From Athripsodes cinereus (taxonomy: Eukaryota > Arthropoda > Insecta > Trichoptera > Leptoceridae), in NCBI GenBank assembly GCA_947579605.1, contig OX388321.1:15057614-15121613 (forward strand): DNA of 64,000 bases. Reading direction: 5' to 3'. A model generated the notes under the pieces. The model saw nothing but the letters and a program-made list of their open reading frames with translations, was not told where the DNA came from and ran no database searches. The translations under genes and the position numbers were made by a program. Position 1 is the first letter of the stretch; every line of letters begins with the position of its first letter. Below are positions 1 through 12,699 of this stretch, piece by piece.

Positions 1-450
1 GTGAGGAAGAATCTCACTAAAGCCTTTATGTGGAGCATTTTGCTATATGGTTGCGAGACGTGGACCATCAGCAGGAGTGAAAGCGGACGGTTAGCGGCAT
101 TTGAAATGTGGTGCTATAGACGCATGCTGAAGATTCATTGGTCGAAACACGTCGAAAACGAAGAAGTGTTAAACAGGGCTGGCGAAAAGAGGCAACTCCT
201 CAAAAGAATCTGCCAACAACGAGCTAACTGGATTGGCCACAACATCAGGCACCCAGGACTGCTCATCGCAATCGCAGAGGGCAGGACCGAAGGCACAAAT
301 GTCAGAGGCCGACCGAGAGACGCCTATATGGACCAACTGAAGAGGGACATGAGCTGTGGCTCATACACGGAGTTGAAGAGACTGGCTTAGAATAGGGAGG
401 AGTGGAGAAGAAAGTCCAAACTCGTTGCAGACCAATCCAATGGATTGTAA
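1..450 (+). pseudogene. LINE family A, reverse transcriptase C-terminus, cut by the window edge
   Basis: This is the 3' end of a non-LTR retrotransposon whose 5' part lies outside the window. The reading frame is open from base 1 and encodes the part of the polymerase protein downstream of the RT domain. It shares blocks such as MWCYRRMLKIHW and RGRPRDAYMDQLKRDM with the copies at 19527-20903 (minus) and 30374-30913 (plus). A TAG at 388-390 replaces the GAG (Glu) codon found in both other copies, and the frame then continues to the family's normal stop at 448-450. This copy therefore carries a premature stop and is probably dead. The short AT-rich 3' end after the stop resembles that of the 30.4-kb copy. 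Confidence 0.88.
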
Positions 451-466
451 CTCATTATATATAAGT

Positions 467-1221
467 AAGGTCCGATGAGAAATATATTGGCGTTTACAAC
501 ATTATGACAAAAAATAATAAAACGTAGATGGTAAATTCGTTGAAAATGTAATTTATTTTATTTTTGTTATAATAGGAAATTGTACCTACCCTTTGATACC
601 TTCCAAATATTTCGTAGAAAATTAAACAAAGAGAAAAAATGTTTTTAATAACACAAAAAATGTATATAAAGCTGGAGATATTGTGTAATATGGCGCTTTT
701 TTTGCTTTGAACATTACTTAAAAAAGATTTTAATATGTTTTATGCCTATTTTATTACACTTCATTAATTACAAATTTCAAAGAGTTGGTTGTACTTGTAG
801 AAAGTCTGTATGTTATGTTATGTAAGCGTAGGTAGAGAATCATTAATTTTCTATATAATAGTCACAAAAAGAAATAATTTGTGTCGATTTTGAACACGAA
901 AAGTCAATAATGAAGGGTTGTACCTAAAAAGGTTCAATGCTATGATTGATTAAGGTAGAGGATGGGGCTTTATCTGACGTGGTGGCAAAGGTTTGTAATA
1001 CATTTAAGGTAGTATATTTACATGTTATTATTATTACTAGAAACCTGAATTTAAAAACTATAATGTAGGCAGTCATCTCTCACCTGTCTAAAAATCTATA
1101 AAACTGATTGAAAAGAAGAAAAATTTATACTGAAAACTCAACACGAAATCTTTATAAAAAAAATATTACCAAAAAAATTTCGTCCTGACGAGAAATTTTA
1201 TACGAAAAATATTAACATCTG
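467..1221. other. AT-rich stretch, no feature seen
   Basis: There are no open frames of note, no tRNA boxes and no inverted repeats that I can support. It reads as intronic or intergenic sequence. Confidence 0.5.
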
Positions 1222-1360
1222 TCATTCATCGGTGAGACATGCCACCCATCCTGAATGGCTTATATTTTTATGCCAAGGAGACGACAATCTGCACGTTTAC
1301 AACTTGCAGTTAGACAGACCGCTGGCTAGCTTGTGAGATATGCAATGATGGTGTAGTATT
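1222..1360 (+). repeat. R240 repeat, 3' part
   Basis: This is a diverged copy of the unclassified repeat best preserved at 42991-43232. It keeps the 'gccacccatcctgaatg' block, the 'gctggctag' block and the terminal 'gatggtgtagta'. The 5' half is missing or unrecognisable. Confidence 0.7.
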
Positions 1361-3262
1361 TACCATACTTATTTTTAAAACTCATTCATTAATACATTAT
1401 AAATGGCAATAAATTAAGGACAACAGTACGTTCGTGTTTTCTACGACGCATCCATGTTATTCTTTGCCGTACCGATAACTCTTTCCTGCGGCAATAAATA
1501 CATCGAATACCCGAACATACTGTACAGTACTGAGTGCACTATTACGTACTAGGTTACACTGTTATTACGATGCTATTTATATTGTATGAAAGTACATACT
1601 TTGGTGTACAGTCTGTATATTGTGCGATAGTTTCTGCTAAAGGAGTGTCATTGTTCCCATCTATCTGAATAATAACCATACAAGCTTCTTCATACAACCA
1701 TCTTACATACAAACATTCTTACATGTTGTAACACCATGTCTCATATTGCTGTTATCAGGGATGCGATCTTTCGCCGATAAAAATAATAAGCTTTTGTCAT
1801 ATAATCGACAAAATACTGTCATGAATTTTTGAAATTCAAAGTATACCTAATGCTTGAAAAAATATACCTAAGGATAAACGACTGTGGAACTAAAAAAGAA
1901 GATTTTAGAAAATATGAATCAGGATCTGGAGAAACTGACTGCTAGAAATCACAGGTAGTCTACGGCATAAGATTAAAAGGTTAAAAGAACTGCAAGAGAT
2001 TCTGGAAGTAATAAGTAAGACATTTGTTTAAAAATGACCTAATTTTTTAAGGATAGTATTCTTCCTTGACAATGTATTTTAAACCCAAATTTTGTCACCT
2101 TTACTCCAACAAATTAATATAAGTTTTGTCTAGAGAGATGTGGAATAGTCTAGAATAACGTTAAAAATATATTTAGCAAAGATTTTTTTATAAATAAGCA
2201 ATTACATTAACTACATGACGTCGCCTTTTAATGACTTTCTCATAAATCTGTTAAAGTTTTTATTCAATAACAATTTTTAGCTTTAAATTCTAGCCTGATA
2301 ATGGTGGACAAATTTCTTCTTTCATATTCCACCATATCCACCGAAGAAGTATCCACGGTTGTGAGAATTTTCTTCTTTCATATTCAAATCAATTCTTAAA
2401 TAAAAAAAATCTTAAATAAAAAAGGTTATCAAATATGAAAATCGTGTAGTAAATATTTCATACTAAGGCATGAAAATAATCACTTTAGTGTTTACTTATA
2501 CATCTCCTTTTATTTTATATGATACATATTTTCTGAGTTGTAAACTACTTTAAATTTTATCGTGAGATTACAAACTTACTAACAACACCTTCAATCATTA
2601 TTTATCGAGAAAAAATATAATAACATATCAGACATACTAGAAATCCAATATTGATGTTTCGCAAATACCTTCATACTACAGAGTACATCGCATCAACTGT
2701 GATAGATATTTCTAAGAACATTATTTTGTCTTTGTTTTTCATATATTGTGCTCAATACTCGGGCAATTTCCCTCCAGGTATAGGAACACACATAGTTCGT
2801 GCACTTATATGCGAAGTGCTTTTGTACCAAGTTTCAGTCAGGCTGCGATCTTCTTGTAAAAGTACATAAAGGAAGATATTTGCTAGGTTAAAATTATTAT
2901 TGTTATGAAAAATAATATTGTTATTATCAACACGAAAGACTTGTGCACTTACTTATAAAATAGTATATTGTAATATTTTTAAAGCCCCCCGTTATCTTTC
3001 TATCTTGTAGGTGTGTTTTAAGATTAGAAGTTTATGATACAAGAATTCATCACTGATTTTATAGATAAGTATTTGAAAAAACTTAACTTAATAATGTTGT
3101 TCTGTATTTTTCAGCATAGAGGATATTTTTATGATGCTTTTTTATTGTTATTATTTATATTACTCAATAATGTAATGCGTTATATAGGTATGCTTCATTA
3201 GGCAGAAATAATTACGAGATGCATTGTTTAATTAGTTGTTGACATTTATTGTAGGTAGGTAC
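1361..3262. other. AT-rich stretch, no feature seen
   Basis: A 72-codon open frame at 2651-2869 has no recognisable motif and base composition like its surroundings. I treat it as chance. Confidence 0.5.
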
Positions 3263-3489
3263 GTAGTGCCCAGAGGCCTGAGTCAACAACACACTTTCGT
3301 CTCACGTTCCCGCTCCGTTAGCGTTCGGGTGCAGATGATGTTGCAAGCAAGTGTCAATTTCGTTGCTAAGATACACAATAGTTACGAAAATTAACACTTT
3401 GGCGCACCATCGTCTGCACCCGAACGCTAGCGGAGCGGGAACGTGACGCGATAGTGTGTTGTTGACTCAGGCCTCTGGACGTGCACTAC
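3263..3489. mobile_element. Palindromic MITE, family M1
   Basis: The arms start 'gtagtgcccagaggcctgag' and end with the near reverse complement. They pair over about 90 bp around an AT-rich centre, with small indels near the outer end. There is no coding capacity. The centre contains 'acacaatagttacgaaaatt', which is also found, in the other orientation, in the element at 5086-5271. The terminal 'ggcctga.gtcaa.aacaca' is shared too, so the two are related. I could not fix a target duplication. It is probably a non-autonomous DNA transposon. Confidence 0.8.
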
Positions 3490-4079
3490 CGAATAAGGTG
3501 ACGTTGTCTTTTCTAAGCTTTATACGGTAAATTCATGTATTTGATTTTCATTTGTTTTAAATACACAGTTTACATTGATATTACAACAAAAAACAATACA
3601 TAGTAAAATGCTCCCTCCATAAGTAACTAAATGCTTGTGCGGATGGTCGAATTTCAACAATTATATTATTATTGAAAACAACAAACGGCATGAGCCTTTG
3701 AGATGATAATTCACAAATTAATACAATATACACATATAAAAAAATTCATTAAAAATATGTAACCTCAATCAATGGTAAATTGACAAAAATAACATTGATA
3801 CACAAAAAAATCCAAATATAAAATGTCAACAACAATCCTCAGTCAAAAAAAAAAAAATTGCACTGAATATGTAGAATATTCACTATTTTTTGTATTGTTC
3901 AACTGGATTTGGGCATAACTCGAAGATGGCAACATCAATCAGATATCTAATGACAGAATCAGTGAAAGTTGTCGATGGACAGTGACCACTCAAGCCAGCC
4001 TAGAGACAATTCGTCAAAGTTGAGACATTTTTCTTTGATTAAATTATGCAAAATGCTACATTCTGTATACATAGTTCTT
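3490..4079. other. AT-rich stretch, no feature seen
   Basis: It contains short A-runs but no repeat or gene that I can support. Confidence 0.45.
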
Positions 4080-4269
4080 CAACCGAGATTTTTTTTTATA
4101 TTTATTTGAAAAATATTACAAAAATACATATATATTACACATTTACTAAAACACACTTAAAATCTGTTGTTTACTATCCCATTAAAAGAGTTATACTTGT
4201 GTATGGGATAGATTTTCAGTAGGTATTCTTAATTTTACACATCTAAACAATAATATACTCAACTAATAC

Positions 4270-4517
4270 TTACTCTAGATATATTCTACTTAATAAATTT
4301 TTTTTCAATAAATCTATTTTATTTTTAAATACTCTATAACTCACGATGTTTTTTAGTTCCTTTGGCAACCTATTAAACCATTTTGTACCCTGGTAGATGT
4401 AATGATGTTGCGTAATAGTTTTTCTACACATAGGTACAGATAAATTACCCGCTTTATGTAACCTTCGACTCCGGACTGTATCAGCGACCTGACCATCAAA
4501 AGTTTCTTATATGAGTT
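4270..4517 (-). pseudogene. LINE fragment, reverse transcriptase C-terminal tail (Jockey/CR1-like group)
   Basis: On the minus strand an open frame of about 80 codons reads through FDGQVADTVRSRRLHKAG, then YQGTKWFNRLPKELKN, and ends KNLLSRIYLE and a stop at 4270-4272. The 'G.KWFN.LP.ELKN....F' pattern is the usual C-terminal end of Jockey/CR1/I-group LINE polymerases. A stop lies just upstream, so only the tail survives. About 180 bp of AT-rich sequence follows, ending in a run of A (minus strand) near 4099, consistent with a 3' UTR and poly(A). The exact clade cannot be fixed from this short piece. Confidence 0.75.
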
Positions 4518-4877
4518 GTCTGATTGATTTTTGCATAACATCAAATTAAAATGTCAAACTTCTAAAAACTCAAGTTTTTACTTAGTCTATTTTTTCTGAG
4601 ATTAATAAGAAGAGACGTAAATATCTACTTTGAAAATAATTTAATTCCAAAAATTCTTACAAATATCAATTTGTTATGAAAACATTTAAATTTTGTAGAA
4701 GTAGGTAATAGTTACAATACATACTACGGAAGTCTTATAAGAGAACCACCTGCATCAATACAAGAGATAAGTTATTACCTACGTTTTGTATCTACAGGGA
4801 ATGGTTTTGCAACTTATTGAAGTGTGGTACTTGGTTGTACTAAAAACGATCTATGTATGTGTAAATAGCTTTGTTTA

Positions 4878-5508
4878 GAATAGCGTTTCTCAACATGGAC
4901 TATAGCACCACCTTGCAGGCGCTGAAAGATTTCAGGAAGCGATAGAAAGGTCAAAAACGATTAGGAGGCACTGTGGCAATTTAAGGAGCGATGACAGACA
5001 AATTGAAAATAGTTGCCAGTTGAAAATAAATCTAGATGTTTACTGAAAGTCGAAAATATTTCAAAGTTATAAAAAATTGAAGAAACCTGGGCCTGAAGTC
5101 AAAACACATTTTAGCGTTTCGTTTTCGATCAAATATAGATGACGTTGTGCCAATTTGACAATTTCCGTAACTATTGTGTATTTTAGCTACGAAAATTGAC
5201 ACTTCTCGCAACGTCGTCTATATACAACACGAAAACGTAACGCTAAAATGTGTTTTGACTTCGGGCTCCTGTATTTTCTAATTTCCATTAATGAACTAAA
5301 AATAGTTTCTCGGATGCTATATGTTGTATCACCGTTAATTGTTTTTATGAAATTTAGAAAAATCCTAGATATATCGTAGCCGGGGCATTTGGATTAAGTT
5401 GGATCTAAGAGTGAGCGATGATGGTCTAAATAAGATTGAGAACCCAAAATGTAGGCTAAGGTGGCCAAAATAAGGTTGAGAACCCATGATTCAGAAGGAT
5501 ACCACGTC
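4878..5508. mobile_element. Possible hAT-like element remnant, host to a nested MITE
   Basis: The left edge reads 'tagcgtttctcaacatgg' and the right edge 'aaggttgagaaccca', roughly reverse complements and like the 'TTCTCAACC' ends of some hAT transposons. The interior has no RT or transposase motif. The palindromic MITE at 5086-5271 sits inside. I could not find an 8-bp target duplication, so this stays tentative. Confidence 0.3.
5086..5271. mobile_element. Palindromic MITE, family M1, second copy
   Basis: The inverted arms run from 'ggcctgaagtcaaaacac' to its near complement 'gtgttttgacttcgggct', about 85 bp each. The centre, 'gtaactattgtgtat' followed by 'acgaaaattgacactt', is the reverse complement of the centre of the element at 3263-3489. 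The outer arms have diverged much more than the centre. Confidence 0.75.
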
Positions 5509-6060
5509 TACCTATATCACCTGTTCGTTGGTATACAACACTTGTCTTTCTCTACTAAATCCCTTGAGTAATGAATGACCCGGGTAACGATAAAATGGAT
5601 TTAATACGTTTTTACCCAACTTAAAAGACAAAATTTTACGTATATGTATTTTGAATACATTAGTTTAAATTATTTAACAATAAAATCATCAATTATAATT
5701 TGTAACCAACCAAATACTAATATTTTTATAAATTTTTGATTTTCTCCATCCACCTACATGAACTAATTGTATAGGTACCTAGTGGGTAATTGTATATTTA
5801 AGTTTTTTATGATGACAACAGGAACATAAATACAGCCATTAATATTTTATTGAAATATCATTGGCACGATATTCCAAATAATGTTTTAGAGAATGGTGAT
5901 TAAAAATTCAATTGTTCCATGTCACCGTATTAAAAATATGTAATTTAATTAAATTTAGCTTATTACATTGATTATAAAGAACCGGTTTCCCAATCTCTGT
6001 AGGTTTCCACTGTTTTTTTCTAAAAAAATAATGAAATAAATACTTTATTTAATCAATCAA
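5509..6060. other. AT-rich stretch, no feature seen
   Basis: No supported feature. Confidence 0.45.
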
Positions 6061-6063
6061 TAA

Positions 6064-6296
6064 CAATGTATTTATTTATTTTATTCTTCATGCACATCAT
6101 CATTCATATAACAAAATAAATAAAGCAGTTTACACAAGAAAAAATGTGATGCGAATGCGAAATTATCACTATATAGTGATTTCTTCCATCTAACCATGTA
6201 CAAATATTGAGACAATTTATCACCCATACGGCTACAATTAGGTTGCAGCAGCCTCAGTTGGTTGCCCTGTATCGAGGCGTGCTGCATATAAAAAAA
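6064..6296 (-). mobile_element. Non-LTR retroposon 3' end, family T1
   Basis: On the minus strand: a block 'cagggcaacc' with 'gaggctgctg', then 'gttagatggaagaaatc', then 'gataatttcgc', and finally a tail 'gaagaataaaataaataaat'. The order and tail match a retroposon 3' end. Related 3' ends are at 10187-10330 (minus) and 37962-38062 (plus), and the first block also occurs inside 16996-17133. The 68-codon frame here is probably incidental. Class beyond 'non-LTR 3' end' is not resolved. Confidence 0.55.
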
Positions 6297-8448
6297 ACAT
6301 ATACAATATACAAATGATTAATATATCTTAATAAAAAAAATCACAATGAGTAAATCAACCAATTAATTAAAAATGAAATGATGTTAATGATTCATTATTT
6401 AACGCATGCATAAAAAAGATAAACAATGAATAAATGTATGAATAAACGGCTGAATAAAAAGGCTGGTTTTATTAAAAATCTTAAATTGAATGCCTTAATA
6501 TTTTTTTTACACAGAGAAAACCAACTATGTGTTCATTACATGAAGTTAATCTGCTGGTTACACCGCTTGTGAAAGGTGCCTCAGTAAATATCAATAAATT
6601 GTAGTTGAAGATACCTACATTCCTCAAATGTTTTCCATTCAAATATATAAAACAATAAATTTGTTTAAATTAACACGAAAAACGTCGTCGCTACATAAAA
6701 AAAGACCCAAGAGAAAGGAAACGTGTAAAGCGCTTTTAATAATGTTAAGATAAAATTTGCATTGTGTGATTCGTTATCACCTAATGATTGAATTTATTGG
6801 TTCTTATAACTTTTTTCATTACTTTTCCATCGTTTGTAAATTAACTTAATGAGTAAATTGATAAAAAATAGTAAAAATCATCATAATGTAATAAAATATT
6901 ATATATAATAACTTCATTTAAGATAATGTGTGATATTATCGCAATAAAAAGCAATTATATTCGACTATCCTCAATATTTTTCAGTCTCTAAGTTGAAACA
7001 TCAATTTCACCTCGAAGAAAAATATTTAACAAAGAAATAATAATAATGTCATTGTATAAAACATATATACGATTACCTGTAGGGCACTCTATTATTCCTA
7101 CTGAAGTACTACCCTCTATAATTCCTTGTTCAAGATTAATTTGTCCATAAAGATTCGCTTCAGTCTATTATTTTTAAATCCCTCTTAATCTCCTTTATTT
7201 TCCGTTAGTAAAATTAATTGATCCAATGCTACTTCTGCTCTACTGTTCATGATTGGAAACTTATGCTTATCTCAGGTCATTAAATGTAAATTAATTGTTA
7301 ATCTAATAAATCATTAATTAAAGAAATTAATTCCTTCTTTCTTTATGTTGCTTTTGTTAAAAAGATTCTTTTATTATTTGTTGTTAAAATTTCTTAAATG
7401 GATAGGTAAATTATCTAAATATTGGCTCAAATGACGAAAATCATAGATAAATTAGTTTTTCAGTTAGTTGGAAAAACTTGAGATTTCAATAAATTTCACT
7501 GCCATGTTTTTTTGATGTCTTTGTGCGTATTTCGAGTTAAATTACTAAAACTCTTGTAAAGTAAAATAATATGAAATAATAATAAATACATGAAATATTT
7601 TGTCTCACTATTCATATATATACAATCATGGCATTTCTCACGTGCGTGACAAAAATACATACATTGTCGATGAATTGAAAATAAATAATGTGTTTTCGTG
7701 ATATTTTATGAACACTGCCTTTTTTAGGAGGCTTGGGTACTTATAAAAATGTGTATTAGACTTATTTTTGTCGGGGACCCACAAAAAATATGATTTGAAT
7801 ATTTTGCATTTCAATTCTGCTATAAATGTATCAAAATTTACGTGCATGTACTGAAATTATGTACACCCAAAAAAGGTAGACACCATACAAAAATGGATGG
7901 ATTCTTGTAAAAGCGAATTATTATAAAATAGTTTCATGTTCGAGTACATATATAATGTAGTATTACTCAAAAGCAGGCAGCAACGGTTTCCATAGAAAAT
8001 AGCGATGCATTGCATAGTTGTTGTATTACTCTGCTACCGCTATTCACATGCTATGGAATAACGGAGAAGCAGAGTGCACTGTAGTACTATGGGGAACAAT
8101 AATCCATAGAACTCTCATGGCTGCAGTTAAAACAAACGAATGTGCGACCTAAACTTTATCTATGGTATTTATGTATTCCGCTGTAGAAAATAGTGTTACC
8201 ATCTATTCATATTATAATTTCCATGTTGAATGGAAAATATTACTGAAAACATATATTTCTAAATAGGAAACATAACTGAAATAATAACATAGAATTTACT
8301 AAAAACGAAATACGAGTATTATGTTTGTATTTGTTTCTTTTATCATGAAAGGGAAACAATACCTAAATATATTATATTATGACTGTTTAAACTTGTAACA
8401 TAATAAATATTTATGCATTGTAGGTATATTATTGATCATTGTTTACTC
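6297..8448. other. AT-rich stretch, no supported feature
   Basis: No convincing gene. An exon-like piece at about 7078-7175 (minus) is discussed under the rejected items. Confidence 0.45.
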
Positions 8449-8584
8449 TCCACTTTGTTAGGTTAGATACCAAACGTTTTCGAATATAATTATGTACTTG
8501 TAGGCATCTTCAGGGAAACTGCCTACAAGTATGTGCCTACAAGTATAGGCAAAAACGTTCGGTATCTAACGTAACAAAGTGGAG
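8449..8584. mobile_element. Inverted-repeat MITE-like element
   Basis: The arms 'ctccactttgtta' and 'taacaaagtggag' bound 136 bp, with further pairing through 'gataccaaacgtttt' / 'aaaacgttcggtatc'. The centre holds three copies of 'tgcctacaagta' or its complement, forming a second, smaller hairpin. There is no coding capacity and no clear target duplication. Confidence 0.7.
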
Positions 8585-10186
8585 ATTAAGTAGTGCTCAA
8601 TAATATATTTTTATATTTTATTTAATAAAATTAAAAATGGATTTCCACAGGGTAAACACAAAAACTCTTGAATTATTTATGCATTGTTTATAAATTAAAT
8701 TAAAAAAAATATATTTTAGATAAGCGAGATTGATAAACCAGTTATCAAATAAATGTCTTTAATTTTATTTCATAATTATATAGTTTGGTAATACATAGTA
8801 GGTACAACTAAACCTCTAGAAGCAGCACCTGGCTATCTGATGTTATTATGATTAACTGCTAAGTATTTAATATCATTATTGCGAGACCTATTCATTACCG
8901 ATGACTCCAGAGCATTTTCAATTAAAAACAATCGATTTAGACAGATATACAATTTTTTTCAACTTACCCAACTACTGTCAAACATTTCTTTATGTATCTA
9001 TATTTTATTTATTTATTTTAAATTGCCTGGACGAAAGTACATCACAGAAATACCAAAAAATTTCAATATTTTTTTAATATATACCTAGAGATAAGTTGTT
9101 TTTTGTTAAGTGAGGATTTTCTGTCCAGTGCTTATTTTTTCTATTATAAAGCGACTAGTAGGTAGGTAATTCACCTAAATATTTTTATTTTTACAAATTC
9201 ATATTTTTACAATCACATATTGTAGGGATATATACATTTTCGACGTATAGCACAGCATTCTTTATTTAACCACCGAATCTTTAAAAGGTTCGATGTTGAA
9301 TAAAATATAAGTATAGAATAATTTAACAAGTATTATTTGTATAATATTTTTAAGTATTTAAATAAATAAGTATAAAAGAAACAAACTATTTTGGCATTGG
9401 TACATTGAGTGAATAACATATGGTAATAGAATAAGGTATGTAGGATACTTATATTGCTTGTTTATTTTTTAAAACTCTACTAAAGGCATTTGTTTACTGA
9501 TTCATTCATTTATATCGTCGTGGCTTTTCCCACAAGCGGGGTAGCCTGCATCCATGTAGCAAGTAAGTCTGTTTTGGCCGTTAAAAGTTAAAGATATTTG
9601 GGATGAGTGTCATGCCTTATTGCTGAACTGAAGATTATTAATATGTATTTAACTTTGATCTTTACAACAAATTATTACATAATTATGGTTACCCTATACA
9701 CGAAGAAGAGACAACTTTGTGCTTTTGTGTCCTAACAACAGAAAACCTATAAAGTTAGAGACTTAATATGGGAATGAAATAAATGCATATGACATACATT
9801 CAACTAAATATTACTTTTACATGCATAATAATATAATATATTACAGGAACAACTTATTACCAATATTATTATTATTATTGCTATGACTTACGGTGCTCGT
9901 ACAGCTATATTATTATACAGTACCAAACATACTTGTATCATCTTTCATACAACGTTCATAATATAAATTACAATGAAATACTTTGTTTAATTCTGGATTC
10001 AAGAATGTTGGTGACTGCTAGCTGATTAAGTTTGTAGCACGTTAATAAAACACTTTGCTCTTCACACCTTCAAATTCATATAAAGTTTGAATTCTCTGTG
10101 GAGTCCTCGGCAAAGAAGGGACACCCACTCGGTTCTGTATGTAATTTTGCACGGCGAGGACGTTTCATATTTTTTATTATTTATTT
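8585..10186. other. AT-rich stretch with a weak R240 relic
   Basis: Around 9517-9650 (minus) faint R240 blocks can be seen ('cccacaagcggggtagcc', then a 'tcatgccttattgctgaa'-like stretch). Nothing else can be supported. Confidence 0.35.
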
Positions 10187-10330
10187 ACATATTTTATTCT
10201 TCACTGTGTATCGGTTACAATATTAAAAGATAAGATAGTATCATAGAAATATCAGTTATACAATTCAATGTACAGAGGGCGAGATTATCACTAAAATGCG
10301 ATGTCTTCCAACTAACCCGGTTCCTTCCAA
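10187..10330 (-). mobile_element. Non-LTR retroposon 3' end, family T1
   Basis: On the minus strand it reads 'ggttagttggaagacatc', 'agtgataatctcgcc', 'tctgtaca', and ends 'gtgaagaataaaatatg', in the same block order as 6064-6296. Confidence 0.6.
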
Positions 10331-12653
10331 CTATGTTTTTATTTGACTAGTCACTCCGGTTGTGAAAAATGTCATGATGGGGTATATGGATGTGGTATGA
10401 TATATATGGATGGGGTATGCGAAAGAGATTGATAAATAAAGCTTTGCATACCTTGTTAAATAATAGCAACTTTTGAGAAGAAATAATGGGAGATTTTTAA
10501 CGCTTTTCCAGCTGTTCTATGATTGTATTAGTACTGAGAACCACTTTGTTTTTGTATCTTTGAACACATGCCTATATCATTGTGACACCCGTCACACATT
10601 GAGTACCCTATCATTATCGTGTTTCCCTAGCAACATGGAACGACAGATCTATAAATAACAGGACGGAGGAGTTTGAAGATTTGTTTTCTTCACAGCTATA
10701 CACCTTTTTCTCGTTAGAGCTTCGGATGATAGACATACGATATGGCGCCCTTGAGATCATATTACGAGTAAATGACGCTCAACAAAGTGTCCATATTTAT
10801 ATATTGTGTAATCTGTCACAAATAAAGTTGTTAATCAACCAATAGTGTATAGTTATTGAACATACCGTTTGTCTTCTTTATGTTTATCCTAAAACTAAGA
10901 CCTTACATTGGAGATGGTATAAATTATCGAACAATTGGAGACGTTTCGTGTACAAAACATCTTTATAATAATAATTAATATTTGTAAACTTTCTGAAAAA
11001 AAAAATATCTTTTAACATATATATACTGTGCATTCTAATTTCAGGAAGCAAAAACACCAGATTACTTTAAATTATGCTAAGTTTGAAACTTAATAAGTGG
11101 TTGCGTCATTGAAATTCACAATATGATTTCAATTATAATCAATTTACTTACCTATAATAAACAAATTTGGCTAGACCAAATCCCAGTGGTATTTTAAATC
11201 TAGTACTAAAGACATTTATATTGTGCGTGTTTCAGAATCCAGAGTAGACACTGTATGTTAAATTTCTATTTACATATTTATTGTATTGCGATAATAAATT
11301 TAAACTACCTACTATGTCTATTCCAGACTACTATGTATGTAATAATATAGCTACTCGTATAGTAGTTATCTAAATGATACAATAGTATGGATTATTCAAA
11401 ATGATGTTATGTATGTATTAAATATGTACACATGTAGGTATGTACACACTACACATGTTCAAGAACACCCACTTGACATTAAAGTGTAGGTGTATTCTAT
11501 CGAATCTGATTGGCAAATTATCATTGGTTGTAGATTATAATAAATCAATAAATATCAAAGTTTGCTGACGAATTTCGCAGTTAAACGATTTTTTCAAATT
11601 TTTGTAAGCGAGTTGTTTTGAAAAAAATATTTGAGCTAATTTTCTCCTAATGAGTCATTATAAATAAATGAAAACAACAAGAAAAAATTGTATACTTCAA
11701 GCAGTAATAAAAATAAAAATTTGATAGGTTTGATTATCTTCACGTTCGTAATTTGATTGGAGATTATAGTAAGGCACATTTGTATAAATTAAAACAATGT
11801 GCTTACAAAATTAAGGAAACGTTTTCCATGCCCCTAAATAAATTAGATAGGTTTCGCTTAGTATCGCGATAGTACGAGAAATAATGTATTTGTGTTGTTC
11901 AAGTAGTACAAATGTAGATGAAGTGCTGATAGGTAGGTAAGCAAAGAGGTATTTTGTATCGTTAAGTTTGTCATTAATTTTCTTGTTACATGTAAATACT
12001 ACAAGTCACAGGAACTCGTGTTATACAAGAGAGCTTAACTGCAACTATAAGCTCTCAAAGTAGTGTATAAATATCAGACAATGTCTTCCTGTTCTGTATG
12101 GTAATAATATAAAAGTGCATGGGACACGGTGGAGTCAGTGTGTTCATGTATTCAAATGTTCACGTGTTGAAATTAACCATTCCTTTTAACTAAGGGGTAC
12201 TAATTTTGCGGTTACTTAATACATCCCAGGGGTGACGTATATTTTACGTAACAAAAGCTCTACGTTCACATCAGGCATTTATCAAAGGCATGTGAGGCAT
12301 CTAGTTACAAGCTTTGGCTACCTAATCAACGTTTAATTTAACCTGGGGAAAATTTTCCATTTATATTTTATTATATCTACTTAATTTTCACTTTTTGTAT
12401 CAAACGGTCGTTGAAGGTAGATGAATGGGTCTCTGGGGAGATGGATAAACCAGAAATGGATACAAAGTAGATGCTTAGAAGATTTGCGTGATTTTTCATG
12501 CAAAGTGATGTGAAGGATTGCGGGTTGAATACAGATGTTTTAATCTTCTTATTAAATTCAAAGCACCCAAACACAAACAATTTGGGAGAAAGGTCAAATC
12601 ATGAAATTTTACCTATACCTGCATAATTTTTTTCTAAATATTTTAGCATCACT
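10331..12653. other. AT-rich stretch, no feature seen
   Basis: Short open frames at 10473-10658 and 12377-12580 lack recognisable domains. No repeat was identified. Confidence 0.4.
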
Positions 12654-12699
12654 GTGTATATAAAAAAAAAGATTACACTAACTTTGCTTTTAATATTAG

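Noticed and set aside
3240..3270. 'gtaggtaggtac' type motifs as regulatory sites
   Set aside because: Such motifs are scattered throughout the window at high frequency and look like background sequence style.
7078..7175. Exon-like minus-strand piece (NLYGQINLEQGIIEG ... GIIECPTG followed by GTAATC)
   Set aside because: The donor is acceptable, but there is no pyrimidine tract or convincing acceptor upstream, and the residues match no family I recognise. Not enough for an exon call.
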